NCBI RefSeq assembly: GCF_003855155.1 | Contig: NZ_CP034073.1 | Location: forward strand, 3,286,001 to 3,350,000 | Direction: 5' to 3' | DNA length: 64,000 nt | Source: Shewanella psychromarinicola | Lineage (GTDB): Bacteria > Pseudomonadota > Gammaproteobacteria > Enterobacterales > Shewanellaceae | Part shown: piece after piece, positions 16,268 through 25,555 of the stretch | How the letters are laid out: each line of letters begins with the position of its first letter | Position numbering within the stretch: the first letter of the stretch is position 1 | The notes under the pieces: generated by a model | The model's database searches: none | What the model was told of the DNA's origin: nothing | Seen by the model: only the letters and a program-made list of their open reading frames with translations | Made by a program: the position numbers and the translations under genes

Positions 16268-18928
16268 ATGTCATCAGTAAAGTGGCACAGTTTACCATTT
16301 GCAGATGTTCTACAGCGGCTTAACTCTTCGTTAACAGGCCTGACCACGGAGCAGGCAAAAAAACGCCTGATTGAATATGGCCATAATGCTATTATCCAAA
16401 AACGACGACGTTCTCTGCTGTACATTTTACTCGGACAGTTTTCTGATTTCATGATTATTGTGTTGCTGGTAGCTGCGGTGATTTCGGGTTTTATCGGTGA
16501 GCCACAAGATACCATTGCCATTTTAGTGATTGTATTACTTAATGCGGTTATCGGCACTGTACAGGAATTTAAGGCAGAGCGAGCCGTGGCGGCATTGCGA
16601 AAAATGGCAGCGCCAGAGGCCTATGTACTACGTGATGGTCATCAAGTGACTCTTGGCGCAACAGAGCTGGTGCCGGGTGATGTTGTCATACTGGAAGCAG
16701 GCAATATTGTGCCTGCTGATCTGCGCTTACTGGAAGAGGAAGAGCTGCTGGTCGATGAATCAACATTGACTGGTGAATCGCACGCAATAGAAAAGCAAAC
16801 AGAGCCGTTAGCGGATACCGCGTTGGCCATTGGTGATCGTGTTAATCTAGTATTTAAGAGCAGCATGATCACTCGTGGACGTGGCAAGGGGGTGGTGGTT
16901 GCCAGTGGAATGGAAACCGAGATAGGCCAGATTGCTGGGTTGCTACAAGATGAAGCCAGTGTCAAAACACCGCTCCAAACGCGATTGTCACGTTTTGGCC
17001 GTTACCTTGCTTTGGCCGTGCTGGCAATATGTGTGGTGGTGTTTGCTGCAGGCTTGCTGCAAGGACAGCCCATATTACTGATGTTTTTGACCTCGGTGAG
17101 CTTGGGCGTTGCCGCGATACCGGAAGCACTGCCGGCGGTGGTGACCATTTCACTTGCTCTGGGTGCGCGTAACTTGATTCGGCATAACGTGCTAGTGCGT
17201 AACTTACCCGCAGTGGAGACCCTAGGTTCAGTTACCTATATCTGTACTGACAAGACAGGTACTCTGACACAAAATCTCATGACCGTTGAGTTATTTTTCG
17301 CCGCTGGAGAGCAGCGCGGATCACTGCCTGAGCCAGAAGCCAGTATTCCATGGGCTGAGCTGGGCCAAGCCATGGCACTGAACAATGACATCATGGAAAA
17401 AGATGGAAAACCCGCAGGTGAACCGACCGAACTGGCGCTGTTTGAAGCAGCTCACATGGCCGGTTTTGACAAGTCCATCTTAGAGCTGACAACGCCACGT
17501 ATAGCTGTGATTGCGTTTGATAGCGAACGAAAACAGATGACAACCTTGCATCAAACCGCCGATTTAGTGACTGCGTACATCAAAGGTGCACCGGAACAGG
17601 TACTACAACAATGTATTCAGGGCTTAAATAATGATGGGGTTACAGCCTTTGAAGTCGCGGCCGTGTTGGCTGAGGCCGCACAGTTAGCGAATAAAGGTTA
17701 CCGTGTACTGGCATTTGCAAAACGTGAATTTAGCTGTTTACCTGAGTCAGTGGACGCCGAAACAGTGGAGCGAGAACTCACCTTTCTGGGGCTGGTGGCG
17801 CTGATCGACCCGCCACGGCCTGAAGTACCCCAGGCTGTGAATGATTGCCTTACCGCGGGCATTATTCCGGTAATGATTACTGGCGATCATCCAGGTACCG
17901 CGATGGCGATAGCACAACGTCTGGGTATTATAGATGATGATAGAAAGGTGTTAAGTGGTGATCAACTCGCTAAAATACCTGATGAAGAGTTCTCCCGCCT
18001 AGTTGACTCGATACGGGTGTACGCGAGGGTGACGCCTGAACAAAAATTACGTATCGTCAAAGCGTTGCAAGACAAAGGCGAATTTGTCGCTATGACCGGA
18101 GATGGCGTCAATGATGCGCCGGCATTGAAGCGGGCGAGTATTGGCGTGGCCATGGGGCTGAAGGGAACCGATGTAGCTCGTGAAGCTTCGGATATGGTAT
18201 TACTGGATGATGATTTTTCCTCGATCGTTCGAGCGATACGGTCGGGGCGCCGCACCTTCGATAATATTCGCAAATTTATCAAATATACTTTGAGTTCCAA
18301 TGCCGGTGAAATATTGACCTTATTCTTAGCACCATTTTTCGGGTTGCCTATTCCTTTACTGCCGATCCATATCCTGTGGATTAACCTAGTGACCGATGGC
18401 CTGCCGGGCCTTGCATTAACCACCGAGCCAGCCGAACCGGATATAATGAATCGTGCGCCATGTCCTCCAAAGGAAAGTATTTTTTCTCATGGTATGTGGC
18501 AGCATATTCTCTGGGTTGGGTTATTTATTGGTGGAATATCCATTGCTACTATGGCGTGGGCTATTTCCCGTGATGTCGTTTACTGGCAGACTATGGTGTT
18601 TACCGTATTAACCGTATCGCAGTTGTTTCACTCACTGGCGGTTCGCAGCGAGAGCACTTCATTCTTGCGCATTGGTTTATTCAGTAATTTACCAATGCTA
18701 GGGTCATTTTTGCTGACGTTGTTATTACAGATGGTGGTGATTTATACGCCCGCATTAAATACCATTTTCCATACCCAGCCTCTACCAATGGTCGATCTTG
18801 CTGTCTGTCTGTTTATTTCTTCGCTTATTCTGTTTGCTGTCGAGATTGAAAAATGGCTAATGCACCGTGGTGTTATATACTCAAGTGAATTCAAACTGCA
18901 GGTTTTAATTTCTGAAAGTTATCATTAA
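16268..18928 (+). CDS. Type IIA (Ca2+-type) P-type ATPase
   Basis: An 886-residue cation pump. The order is: N-terminal cation ATPase domain (LTTEQAKKRLIEYGHNAI), actuator motif LTGESHAIE, membrane helix 4 with IPEALPAVVTIS, phosphorylation motif CTDKTGTLTQN, nucleotide domain with KGAPEQVL, hinge MTGDGVNDAPALKRA, and helices 5-6 with SSNAGEILTLF and WINLVTDGLPG. The Asn/Glu in helix 5 and Asn-x2-Thr-Asp in helix 6 match SERCA/PacL Ca2+ sites. It starts 1 bp after the VIT-like gene. The last codons (after about HRGVIY) come from the adjoining IS630 end, so the natural C-terminus was probably replaced. Confidence 0.92.
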   Translation: MSSVKWHSLPFADVLQRLNSSLTGLTTEQAKKRLIEYGHNAIIQKRRRSLLYILLGQFSDFMIIVLLVAAVISGFIGEPQDTIAILVIVLLNAVIGTVQEFKAERAVAALRKMAAPEAYVLRDGHQVTLGATELVPGDVVILEAGNIVPADLRLLEEEELLVDESTLTGESHAIEKQTEPLADTALAIGDRVNLVFKSSMITRGRGKGVVVASGMETEIGQIAGLLQDEASVKTPLQTRLSRFGRYLALAVLAICVVVFAAGLLQGQPILLMFLTSVSLGVAAIPEALPAVVTISLALGARNLIRHNVLVRNLPAVETLGSVTYICTDKTGTLTQNLMTVELFFAAGEQRGSLPEPEASIPWAELGQAMALNNDIMEKDGKPAGEPTELALFEAAHMAGFDKSILELTTPRIAVIAFDSERKQMTTLHQTADLVTAYIKGAPEQVLQQCIQGLNNDGVTAFEVAAVLAEAAQLANKGYRVLAFAKREFSCLPESVDAETVERELTFLGLVALIDPPRPEVPQAVNDCLTAGIIPVMITGDHPGTAMAIAQRLGIIDDDRKVLSGDQLAKIPDEEFSRLVDSIRVYARVTPEQKLRIVKALQDKGEFVAMTGDGVNDAPALKRASIGVAMGLKGTDVAREASDMVLLDDDFSSIVRAIRSGRRTFDNIRKFIKYTLSSNAGEILTLFLAPFFGLPIPLLPIHILWINLVTDGLPGLALTTEPAEPDIMNRAPCPPKESIFSHGMWQHILWVGLFIGGISIATMAWAISRDVVYWQTMVFTVLTVSQLFHSLAVRSESTSFLRIGLFSNLPMLGSFLLTLLLQMVVIYTPALNTIFHTQPLPMVDLAVCLFISSLILFAVEIEKWLMHRGVIYSSEFKLQVLISESYH

Positions 18929-19980
18929 TTGTATCACCGAGCGTGTCAGCAATATCGGGGAGGGTGATGCTAAAAAAGTCAGTGATTTTTCGTCGGAATT
19001 CTTTTGTCGTTGCGAAGTATTGCCCATTCCTCGCATGTTTATTCATCACCTTCCACAATCGTTCTATTGGGTTTAAATTTGGACTATAAGGCGGCAGGTA
19101 ATGCAATGTTATATTCAGATGTTCAGCCTCTTTAACCACTAAGGCATTTCGATGGTATCCAGCGCCATCAAGCACCAAATGGATAACACCACTTGTTGAG
19201 TAACGCGCTCTAATTTGGTTTAAAAAATCGATGATGGATGCACCGTTAACCGTTTTGCTATATTGCTCAATGACCGCTTCTGTTAAGTGACCAAGTCGGA
19301 TTGCACCAACCACGTTAATACGGGTTCGGCTTCCCGTCGTTTCTATCGGTTTATCAACGCCTTTTTTTATCCAGCCAGCGGTGATTTTTGTGGCTTGGGT
19401 CGGATGAACCGCATCCATAAATAATAACGGTTCATCAGGGGTTAACGAGGATTTTAGTTGCTCATAATATTCAATGAAAGCCGTTTGTTTGTCTTCATCA
19501 AATTTGTGAGGAACCCCTTTAGGGTTTTTATAGCTGAACTGATGTTTATGCAGCCATTTATTGAGGCCTGACACTGTGTACTTAATCTGAAATTGTTCTG
19601 AGATATAAGCGACTATTTGATGGCTATGCAAGTAGGTCACCTCACACAGGTGTGCAATCAATAGTTCAGTTTGCTCTTGACTCAGATAACTTAAGGAGCC
19701 GCCACTATTACACGTGAGTTTTTGGTCGTGAGCATAGGCATCAATGTATCGAACTACGGTCGTTTCGTGAATACGTAACGCTTGGGCAATCATTGGCGTT
19801 GGCCAATTTTCATCGCGTAGTAAAATGGCTTTAATGCGATCACACTCACGCCTATCACTCGAGCTTTTATGTCGAGTTTCCAATGCTACTTTTTGTTCTG
19901 GCGAGAGTGTAATTTGTTTCATAGGGCTATGATGATCCCATTTGGGACAAAATCAAGCATTTTCAATGATCACGGGTATA
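18876..19980 (-). mobile_element. IS630-family insertion sequence
   Basis: About 1.1 kb, with one transposase gene on the minus strand. The outer ends are imperfect inverted repeats: TATACTCAAGTGAATTCAAA at 18876 and, inverted from 19980, TATACCCGTGATCATTGAAA; about 20 of the first 32 positions match. A TA lies outside each end (18874-18875 and 19981-19982), as expected for an element that duplicates the target TA. The left end overlaps the last codons of the P-type ATPase. Confidence 0.82.
18891..19922 (-). CDS. IS630-family transposase
   Basis: A 343-residue DDE transposase. The N-terminal helix-turn-helix (MIAQALRIHETTVVRYIDAY, residues about 38-57) and a second winged helix precede the catalytic DDE_3 domain: first Asp in LLFMDAVHPTQATK, second Asp in IHLVLDGAGYHRN, Glu in YSPNLNPIERLWKVMNKHA. 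All three catalytic residues are present, so the gene is probably functional. It converges on the P-type ATPase gene and overlaps its 3' end by 38 bp. Confidence 0.93.
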   Translation of the reverse strand: MKQITLSPEQKVALETRHKSSSDRRECDRIKAILLRDENWPTPMIAQALRIHETTVVRYIDAYAHDQKLTCNSGGSLSYLSQEQTELLIAHLCEVTYLHSHQIVAYISEQFQIKYTVSGLNKWLHKHQFSYKNPKGVPHKFDEDKQTAFIEYYEQLKSSLTPDEPLLFMDAVHPTQATKITAGWIKKGVDKPIETTGSRTRINVVGAIRLGHLTEAVIEQYSKTVNGASIIDFLNQIRARYSTSGVIHLVLDGAGYHRNALVVKEAEHLNITLHYLPPYSPNLNPIERLWKVMNKHARNGQYFATTKEFRRKITDFFSITLPDIADTLGDTINDNFQKLKPAV

Positions 19981-20000
19981 TACGCATAGTGCGTTACCAC

Positions 20001-20050
20001 TATGGCCTACGGTGACTAACGTCGTGGTGCTTCGCCCACACTAGGCCATA
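20001..20050. repeat. 50-bp segment with 8-bp terminal inverted repeats
   Basis: TATGGCCT at 20001-20008 and its exact complement AGGCCATA at 20043-20050. The left half resembles a stretch near 14774-14810 on the other side of the cassette. It may be a small dispersed repeat; copy number cannot be judged from this window. Confidence 0.45.
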
Positions 20051-20224
20051 TCTTAAACCCACTTTTGTCCACCTCTCAGCTGGCATGGCTAGCTAAGGTC
20101 GCACGCCCCAAAGCAATTTAGAGCGACTACTCATTCACGATATACTTATATCGGTTTGCCATATATTTACTCATGCGAGCAATGGGGTTAGTTTCAATAT
20201 CAATTAATTTACAAGAATGAATCT

Positions 20225-20266
20225 AAAAAAATGGCTAACCTTACTTAGCTTATAAAGTAAGGTTAG
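20225..20266 (-). terminator. Terminator of the Mrp operon
   Basis: Perfect 12-bp stem CTAACCTTACTT / AAGTAAGGTTAG with an 8-base loop. On the minus strand it is followed by CC-A and a seven-T tract, so it terminates leftward transcription. It lies 315 bp beyond the last operon gene. Confidence 0.85.
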
Positions 20267-20581
20267 TACCAAAGGTAAAGCGGATATAATTGGCTAGTTC
20301 ATTTTGAGATAGTCGCTAGAAAATGGCATCTTTTTCTACGTTTCAGCACCATAAAACCTTCCCATAGAGTGTTATGTTTATGTGTACGGCTATAATTGAT
20401 TTATGCTAAAACACCGCCTAAGTTTCTCGTTATGAAAACACAGAAATGTTAGTAATAGCATGTTTAGCACTAGCCTCCAGCCCCCACAATACGCATCTTC
20501 AACACGTGTAAGAGTCACTACCTGATCTGAGAAATTACTACTCCAAATGGGGCCAAGTGAAAAATTTGCTGCCCATTGCTG

Positions 20582-22291
20582 CTACAGGTAGTACAACAAC
20601 ACGTAGGCCGAAAGCAACCCAGCGATCCATAGCACAGTAGTGCCCACGGGCCAAGAGCGCGCGAACACGCCGCGCTCTTGGCTATCTGCTGTATGCGGTT
20701 GGCCTAGGTAACGCACTGCCATACGTTGTAAGAATTTCTGCAAGCGGTTTCGTTGTTGCGTAACCACTTCACCTAGTGAGCTAAGCGCTCGTTCGATCAA
20801 CCTAAACAATGAAAAGGCCGCACGTCGCCAAAGCCAATCTGTGTCGAGGCTAATCGTCATGGTACGTTTCATTAGTGGCAATAATACGAAGAAAGCCAGT
20901 CCTGAAAATAGCAACAACTGCAAGTAGAAAAGTACTTTACCAATCGAGTACGGTTGGTAGTCAACGGGGTAGGGAAGCAGGGCATAAAGCATTTCAGGGA
21001 AAACACCCAGTAAAATGCACAAGCTGGCAAAAATGATCATCGCCAACCCCATATTCCATGGCGCATCTTTTGGTCTTAACCCCGAGTCTTTTTGGAAGAA
21101 CACAAACCATGGGAATTTGATCCCGGCATGAAGAAATACACCGGCCGACGCGGCGGTTAATGCCATGTAAACCCACACTAGATTTCCATCAACAGCTGCC
21201 TGGGATATCATGCTTTTTGTTGTAAAACCTGAAGTCAGTGGAAAACTTGAAATGGCTAGCGCGCCAATAATACCGCAGACGCAGGTGAGTGGCATGGTGC
21301 GAAATAGTCCACCCAGCTCCATACATTTATTTTTCCCGGTGCGGTATATAACAACCCCAGCACTCATAAACAGGAGTGCTTTATATATAATATGTGCAAA
21401 AGCATGAGCCGTCGCGCCATTAAGAGCCATTTCGGTACCAATGCCTACGGCAACCACCATAAATCCTACTTGGTTAACCACGGAATAGGCAAGGATCCGC
21501 CGTACATCATTTTCCAATAAGGCGAAAATAATACCGTACATAACCATAAATAGACCTATGCCAATTAGCACAGGTTCGCCTGGGAATAATAATATCAGTG
21601 CCAGTACAGCTGTTTTGGTCGTAAATGCCGACAGGAACACCGAGCCTGTGGGGGTAGATTCAGGGTATGCATCGGCTAGCCAAGCTGATACCGGAGGGGC
21701 CGCGGCGTTTATCAATATGCCGATAAGTATCATCCATGTGCTGAAATCTGTTGCCAGCATAGGTTGAATTTGGATAGAACCGGTACCTATCACTACACCT
21801 TCAATTCCAACTTTAAGCACCACGCCACCGAGAAGATGCATGATGGCATAACGTATTCCAGCTGCTCGTGCACCAGGCGTTCCACCACACCACACAACAA
21901 TGGTAGAAAATATCGCCATCAGTTCCCAGTATAAAAACATCGTAATGAGGTCGCCGGCAAAACAGACGCCTATAGCACCTGCAGCGTATGCAAAGGCTGC
22001 GGCAAGTTCATACCAACGCGCTATACGAAAAGAGTAAAGACCTCCTACAAAGACCATGATCGCAAAAATAGTAGCAAACAATCGCCTTAGCGGACTCCCC
22101 TCGAGGGGTTCAATATTGTATGAAAGAAATTTTACCGTGCCCTGAACACCATCAGGGATCTGCCATATGGCCCACAGGGTAATAATTGGCGCTATTAATA
22201 TGACAGCCGTCCGCGCGTGACCCTTAACCAAACATATTAGAACAGCAGCTATTAGCAGGATAAATGCTGGAGAGAAAAGTTCAAACGTCAT
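20582..22291 (-). CDS. Third MrpD/NuoM-like antiporter subunit (D-double-prime)
   Basis: A 569-residue membrane protein of the proton-conducting antiporter family (Mrp/NuoLMN), with about 14 membrane segments and a cytosolic tail at residues ~465-545. The conserved Glu of helix 5 is in LYWELMAIFSTIVVW. The Lys normally in helix 7 (KAAxxPxHxWLP) is absent: the segment reads ILINAAAPPVSAWLADAYPE. A Lys in helix 8 is kept (FTTKTAV). I recall that close relatives in other Mrp-type operons share the missing Lys, so this may be a family trait. It overlaps the preceding small gene by 11 bp and is the last gene of the operon. Confidence 0.88.
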   Translation of the reverse strand: MTFELFSPAFILLIAAVLICLVKGHARTAVILIAPIITLWAIWQIPDGVQGTVKFLSYNIEPLEGSPLRRLFATIFAIMVFVGGLYSFRIARWYELAAAFAYAAGAIGVCFAGDLITMFLYWELMAIFSTIVVWCGGTPGARAAGIRYAIMHLLGGVVLKVGIEGVVIGTGSIQIQPMLATDFSTWMILIGILINAAAPPVSAWLADAYPESTPTGSVFLSAFTTKTAVLALILLFPGEPVLIGIGLFMVMYGIIFALLENDVRRILAYSVVNQVGFMVVAVGIGTEMALNGATAHAFAHIIYKALLFMSAGVVIYRTGKNKCMELGGLFRTMPLTCVCGIIGALAISSFPLTSGFTTKSMISQAAVDGNLVWVYMALTAASAGVFLHAGIKFPWFVFFQKDSGLRPKDAPWNMGLAMIIFASLCILLGVFPEMLYALLPYPVDYQPYSIGKVLFYLQLLLFSGLAFFVLLPLMKRTMTISLDTDWLWRRAAFSLFRLIERALSSLGEVVTQQRNRLQKFLQRMAVRYLGQPHTADSQERGVFARSWPVGTTVLWIAGLLSAYVLLYYL

Positions 22292-22595
22292 TGCTGCTCT
22301 CCTTTACCTTGTCATGACTGGGGGCTGAGGTTTGAACTTGTTCTGGTTCATCGTAATAGTCTAGTGGGCGTTTTAGAAACAGACCTAATAATTTTGCGAC
22401 TAGTACCATCACCAGACAACTGACAAATCCATAAACTGCACCAAACCCAAACCAGCCATCAAAGCCGAAATAACCTTTAACGTATATGACTGTCTGCGCA
22501 AGCACCACCAAGGTCAGTACAACACTGAAACCAATCCAGAGCTTACGAATCGTTGAAGGTCGCACTAACCAGTGCAATTGTTTTTCGTCATTCAT
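22281..22595 (-). CDS. Small two-helix membrane protein within the Mrp operon
   Basis: A 104-residue protein I do not recognise as a named family. Two membrane segments are visible: about residues 20-40 (LWIGFSVVLTLVVLAQTVIY) and 52-72 (FGAVYGFVSCLVMVLVAKLL). A short acidic, charged C-terminal tail (YYDEPEQVQ, then HDKVKESSNDV) follows. It starts 1 bp after the preceding antiporter subunit stop and overlaps the next by 11 bp, so it is translationally coupled and probably part of the complex. It is not MrpC, E, F or G, which are encoded elsewhere in the operon. Confidence 0.8.
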   Translation of the reverse strand: MNDEKQLHWLVRPSTIRKLWIGFSVVLTLVVLAQTVIYVKGYFGFDGWFGFGAVYGFVSCLVMVLVAKLLGLFLKRPLDYYDEPEQVQTSAPSHDKVKESSNDV

Positions 22596-22596
22596 T

Positions 22597-24063
22597 TTAA
22601 CCGAGCCCCTTAACTACTTGGCTTTCCAATTCAATGACTGGACCGTTAAATAAAAAGAAAGCCAGTGTCAGTATGGCGGTCATACACAATGCCAGCACAG
22701 CTAAAAACGGTGCTTCGCCGTGTTCCTTGTCACCGTCTTTTTCTCGCTCAAACCAAACTAGGTATAAAATCGGCAAAAAGTAAGCGGCATTAAGAACGGT
22801 ACTTGCAATGATGGTGAATACTGCCACTAGATTGTTAGCTTCGAAAGCTCCGGCCAAAATATACCATTTTGAGACGAATCCCGCGGTGGGAGGGACACCA
22901 ATCATGCTCAGGGCACCGATGGTAAACGCCGCCATTGTCCATGGCATGCGCCTACCAATACCCCGTAATTGATGGATTTCGGTTTTTTTGGAGGCAACAT
23001 AAATTGCGCCTGCAGCAAAGAACAAAGTAATCTTACCAAAAGCATGCGCCACCATATGTATGGCGGCGCCAACCTCTGCGAGTGGTTTGAGAATGGCTGA
23101 GGCCATAACCACATACGATAGCTGGGCAATAGTTGAGTAGGCTAGTAGGCGTTTGATGTTGGTTTGGCGCATTGCAACTAGACTCGCTACAATGATGGTA
23201 AAAGCCGCAACATATAAAAGCCATTCTGAGCTGGGTGATTCAAATAGATATTCAATCCCGAATATATAAACGATGATCTTGGTGATCGCAAAAACACCAG
23301 CTTTAACTACCGCAACGGCATGCAGTAAAGCGCTCACTGGGGTAGGTGCCACCATAGCCGCCGGTAGCCATTTGTGTACAGGCATCACTGCAGCCTTGCC
23401 AATACCGAATACAAACAAGGCCAGAAGTAACCCTATTTCTGGGTCATTCAACTTACCGGCGAGGATCCCGCCTGTAGTAAAGTCACCCGTTCCTGCCACG
23501 GTATAAGTCCAGATGATTGCAGGAAGGAACAAACCAATAGATGTACTGAGTAAAACACCCAGATAAATTCTTGCCGAACGTATTGTAGCCGCATCGCCTT
23601 TATGTGCTACCAGAGGGTATGTCGAGAGTGTTAATAGTTCGTAGAATAAAAAGAGAGTGAATAGATTCCCAGCGAAAGCAACACCAATAGTGGCTGAAAG
23701 AGCTAGCGCGAAGCATACAAAAAATCTAGTTTGGTTTTTCTCTTTATTACCGCGCATGTAGCCAACGGAATATATCGAGTTGATGAGCCAAAGTCCGGAT
23801 GCCAATGCTGCGAATAACATGCCCAGAGGTTCAACAGTAAAGGCAATGTTGAGCCCTGGCATGACCTCGCTAACGTCTATCGAGGGCCGTCCTCCATCCA
23901 TAAGGATCGGAAGTAATCCCCATACCACCCAGATTAATGAAACAGACGTAATAGCCGTTGCAGCTTCGCGAATATTAGGGCCTATACGCCCAGCAAGGGA
24001 AATAGCCAGAGCTCCTACTATTGGAAGGCCAATGGCGACTAATATGGTCGTTTCTGGTGTCAT
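22597..24063 (-). CDS. Second MrpD-like antiporter subunit (D-prime)
   Basis: A 488-residue integral membrane protein of the Mrp/NuoN-M family. Key residues of the ion path are present: Glu in helix 5 (LFLFYELLTLSTYP), Lys in helix 7 (GIGKAAVMPVHKWLPAAMVAP), His/Lys in helix 8 (SALLHAVAVVKAGVF) and Lys/His in the broken helix region (AHAFGKITLFFAAG). Its start overlaps the stop of mrpD by 4 bp (ATGA type). Together with two other D-like subunits it would take the place of the large MrpA, whose N-terminal NuoL-like part is not encoded here. Confidence 0.9.
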   Translation of the reverse strand: MTPETTILVAIGLPIVGALAISLAGRIGPNIREAATAITSVSLIWVVWGLLPILMDGGRPSIDVSEVMPGLNIAFTVEPLGMLFAALASGLWLINSIYSVGYMRGNKEKNQTRFFVCFALALSATIGVAFAGNLFTLFLFYELLTLSTYPLVAHKGDAATIRSARIYLGVLLSTSIGLFLPAIIWTYTVAGTGDFTTGGILAGKLNDPEIGLLLALFVFGIGKAAVMPVHKWLPAAMVAPTPVSALLHAVAVVKAGVFAITKIIVYIFGIEYLFESPSSEWLLYVAAFTIIVASLVAMRQTNIKRLLAYSTIAQLSYVVMASAILKPLAEVGAAIHMVAHAFGKITLFFAAGAIYVASKKTEIHQLRGIGRRMPWTMAAFTIGALSMIGVPPTAGFVSKWYILAGAFEANNLVAVFTIIASTVLNAAYFLPILYLVWFEREKDGDKEHGEAPFLAVLALCMTAILTLAFFLFNGPVIELESQVVKGLG

Positions 24064-25550
24064 TGTGAACCCTCCAAGAGAAGGGCTGCAGCACTATTTG
24101 CGAGTTCTAATGGAACCTGTGGAAACAGTCCGAAGTATATATTGAGTAGTGCAATAAAACCGGTAACTAATAACATTTGTACTGGTGCTTCAGATGTTGG
24201 GCCTTCTCCGTCAACAGGAGCTTGGAAGTAAAGTGCTTCAACGATGCGCCAAACATAAACCACCGCCATCAAGGAACTGACGAGAATAATTGCTACTAGC
24301 CCCCAACCCCAAGGTCCGCTTTCCAAAGCTGCGGTAATAAGTAGCCATTTACTAATAAATCCCGCAGTACCAGGCACGCCGATTAAGCTCAAACCACACA
24401 CAACAAAAGCAGCACAAGTCCAAGGCATACGAGCTGCAGCACCACCGAGTTGATTTAGGCGCAAGTCGCGATACTTATAAGCTAGACAAGCAACCGCGAG
24501 GAACAAGCCTCCTTTTGCCAGCGCATGGTTGAACAGATGCATCGCGCTGGCGCTGAGTCCGGCCATGCTGACAAAGCTAGCACCAAGCAAAATATAGCCT
24601 ATTTGTGCAATAGATGATGAAGCAAGCAGTCTTTTAAGATGTCCTTCGAACATCGCGACTGCTGAGGCAATAAGTATTCCGAGAATGGCCAATGGCATCG
24701 CAAACAATGCGAACTGAATTTCGTGATCCTCAAGCGTGGCCTGAAATACCATATAGTCAAATCGGATCAGTACATACAGTGCAACCTTGGTCGCGCAAGC
24801 AGCGAGAAACACAGTCACCATGTGCGGTGCGTGTGTATAGGCGTTTGGCACCCAAACATGCAAAGGAAACACTGCAGCTTTAAGAGCCAAACCAATAGTG
24901 ATGAATCCCGCCGCGACTAGAACCGGATTTATGTCGGTAACATCACCGAGGCGATCTTGTATATCAGCTAAGTTAAGTGTGCCGGTCATCATATAGATTA
25001 ACCCCACACCAATCAGGTAGAAGGTTGCGCCAATAGTGCCCATCATTAGATATTTGAAAACCGCTGGAAGTGCGCGACGGTCTGGACCACCTGCTATTAA
25101 TATGTAGCTGGCCAGCGATGAAATTTCCATGAAGACAAAAATATTGAAGGCATCTGCTGATACGACAATACCCACAAGTCCAGATAGAACCAGTAACCAT
25201 GCTGAGTAGAATAGTGGCTGACGTTCAGATTCAACCTGTTGATCAATGCTTGATCTGGCTGCCAACAAGGCTGTAGCGCCGGCACCTGTGATCACCAGTA
25301 ATAACAGTGCACTAAACGCATCTACCGACAAGGCAATACCATAAGGTGCAGGCCAGCCCCCCATGGCGTACTCGAGGGTTTGACCGTCTAAAACAGCTAA
25401 GGCAAGCGTCAGAGCGATGGCAAAACTCACCAAAGCGGCGGCAGTTGCCCCCGCCCATGCCAGACCTCGTGGTTGTAATAGGACAATAAGTGGTGCCGAT
25501 AACATCGGTACCACAACTTGTAAAGCAGGAAGGTGTGCTAATAAGTCCAT
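24060..25550 (-). CDS. mrpD: Na+/H+ antiporter subunit MrpD
   Basis: A 496-residue antiporter-like subunit. Start at 25550 (MDLLAHLPALQ) is preferred because it follows the mrpC stop by 5 bp; an upstream start at 25601 would overlap mrpC and add a charged extension. Ion-path residues are visible: Glu in IFVFMEISSLASYILIAG (helix 5), Lys in GLALKAAVFPLHVWVPNAYTH (helix 7), Lys in AACATKVALYVLIRF (helix 8) and His/Lys in NHALAKGGLFLAVA. Located in the cytoplasmic membrane. Likely cotranslated with the flanking subunits. Confidence 0.92.
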   Translation of the reverse strand: MDLLAHLPALQVVVPMLSAPLIVLLQPRGLAWAGATAAALVSFAIALTLALAVLDGQTLEYAMGGWPAPYGIALSVDAFSALLLLVITGAGATALLAARSSIDQQVESERQPLFYSAWLLVLSGLVGIVVSADAFNIFVFMEISSLASYILIAGGPDRRALPAVFKYLMMGTIGATFYLIGVGLIYMMTGTLNLADIQDRLGDVTDINPVLVAAGFITIGLALKAAVFPLHVWVPNAYTHAPHMVTVFLAACATKVALYVLIRFDYMVFQATLEDHEIQFALFAMPLAILGILIASAVAMFEGHLKRLLASSSIAQIGYILLGASFVSMAGLSASAMHLFNHALAKGGLFLAVACLAYKYRDLRLNQLGGAAARMPWTCAAFVVCGLSLIGVPGTAGFISKWLLITAALESGPWGWGLVAIILVSSLMAVVYVWRIVEALYFQAPVDGEGPTSEAPVQMLLVTGFIALLNIYFGLFPQVPLELANSAAALLLEGSQ

Positions 25551-25555
25551 AGTAG

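Larger units (their letters stand above)
19983..20581. other. Gene-free stretch between IS630 and the Mrp operon
   Basis: About 600 bp without a credible gene. It contains a palindrome-ended segment (20001-20050) and the terminator of the Mrp operon (20225-20266). The 315 bp between that terminator and the last mrp gene show no coding signal I can support; this is a long 3' untranslated region or a decayed sequence. Confidence 0.5.
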
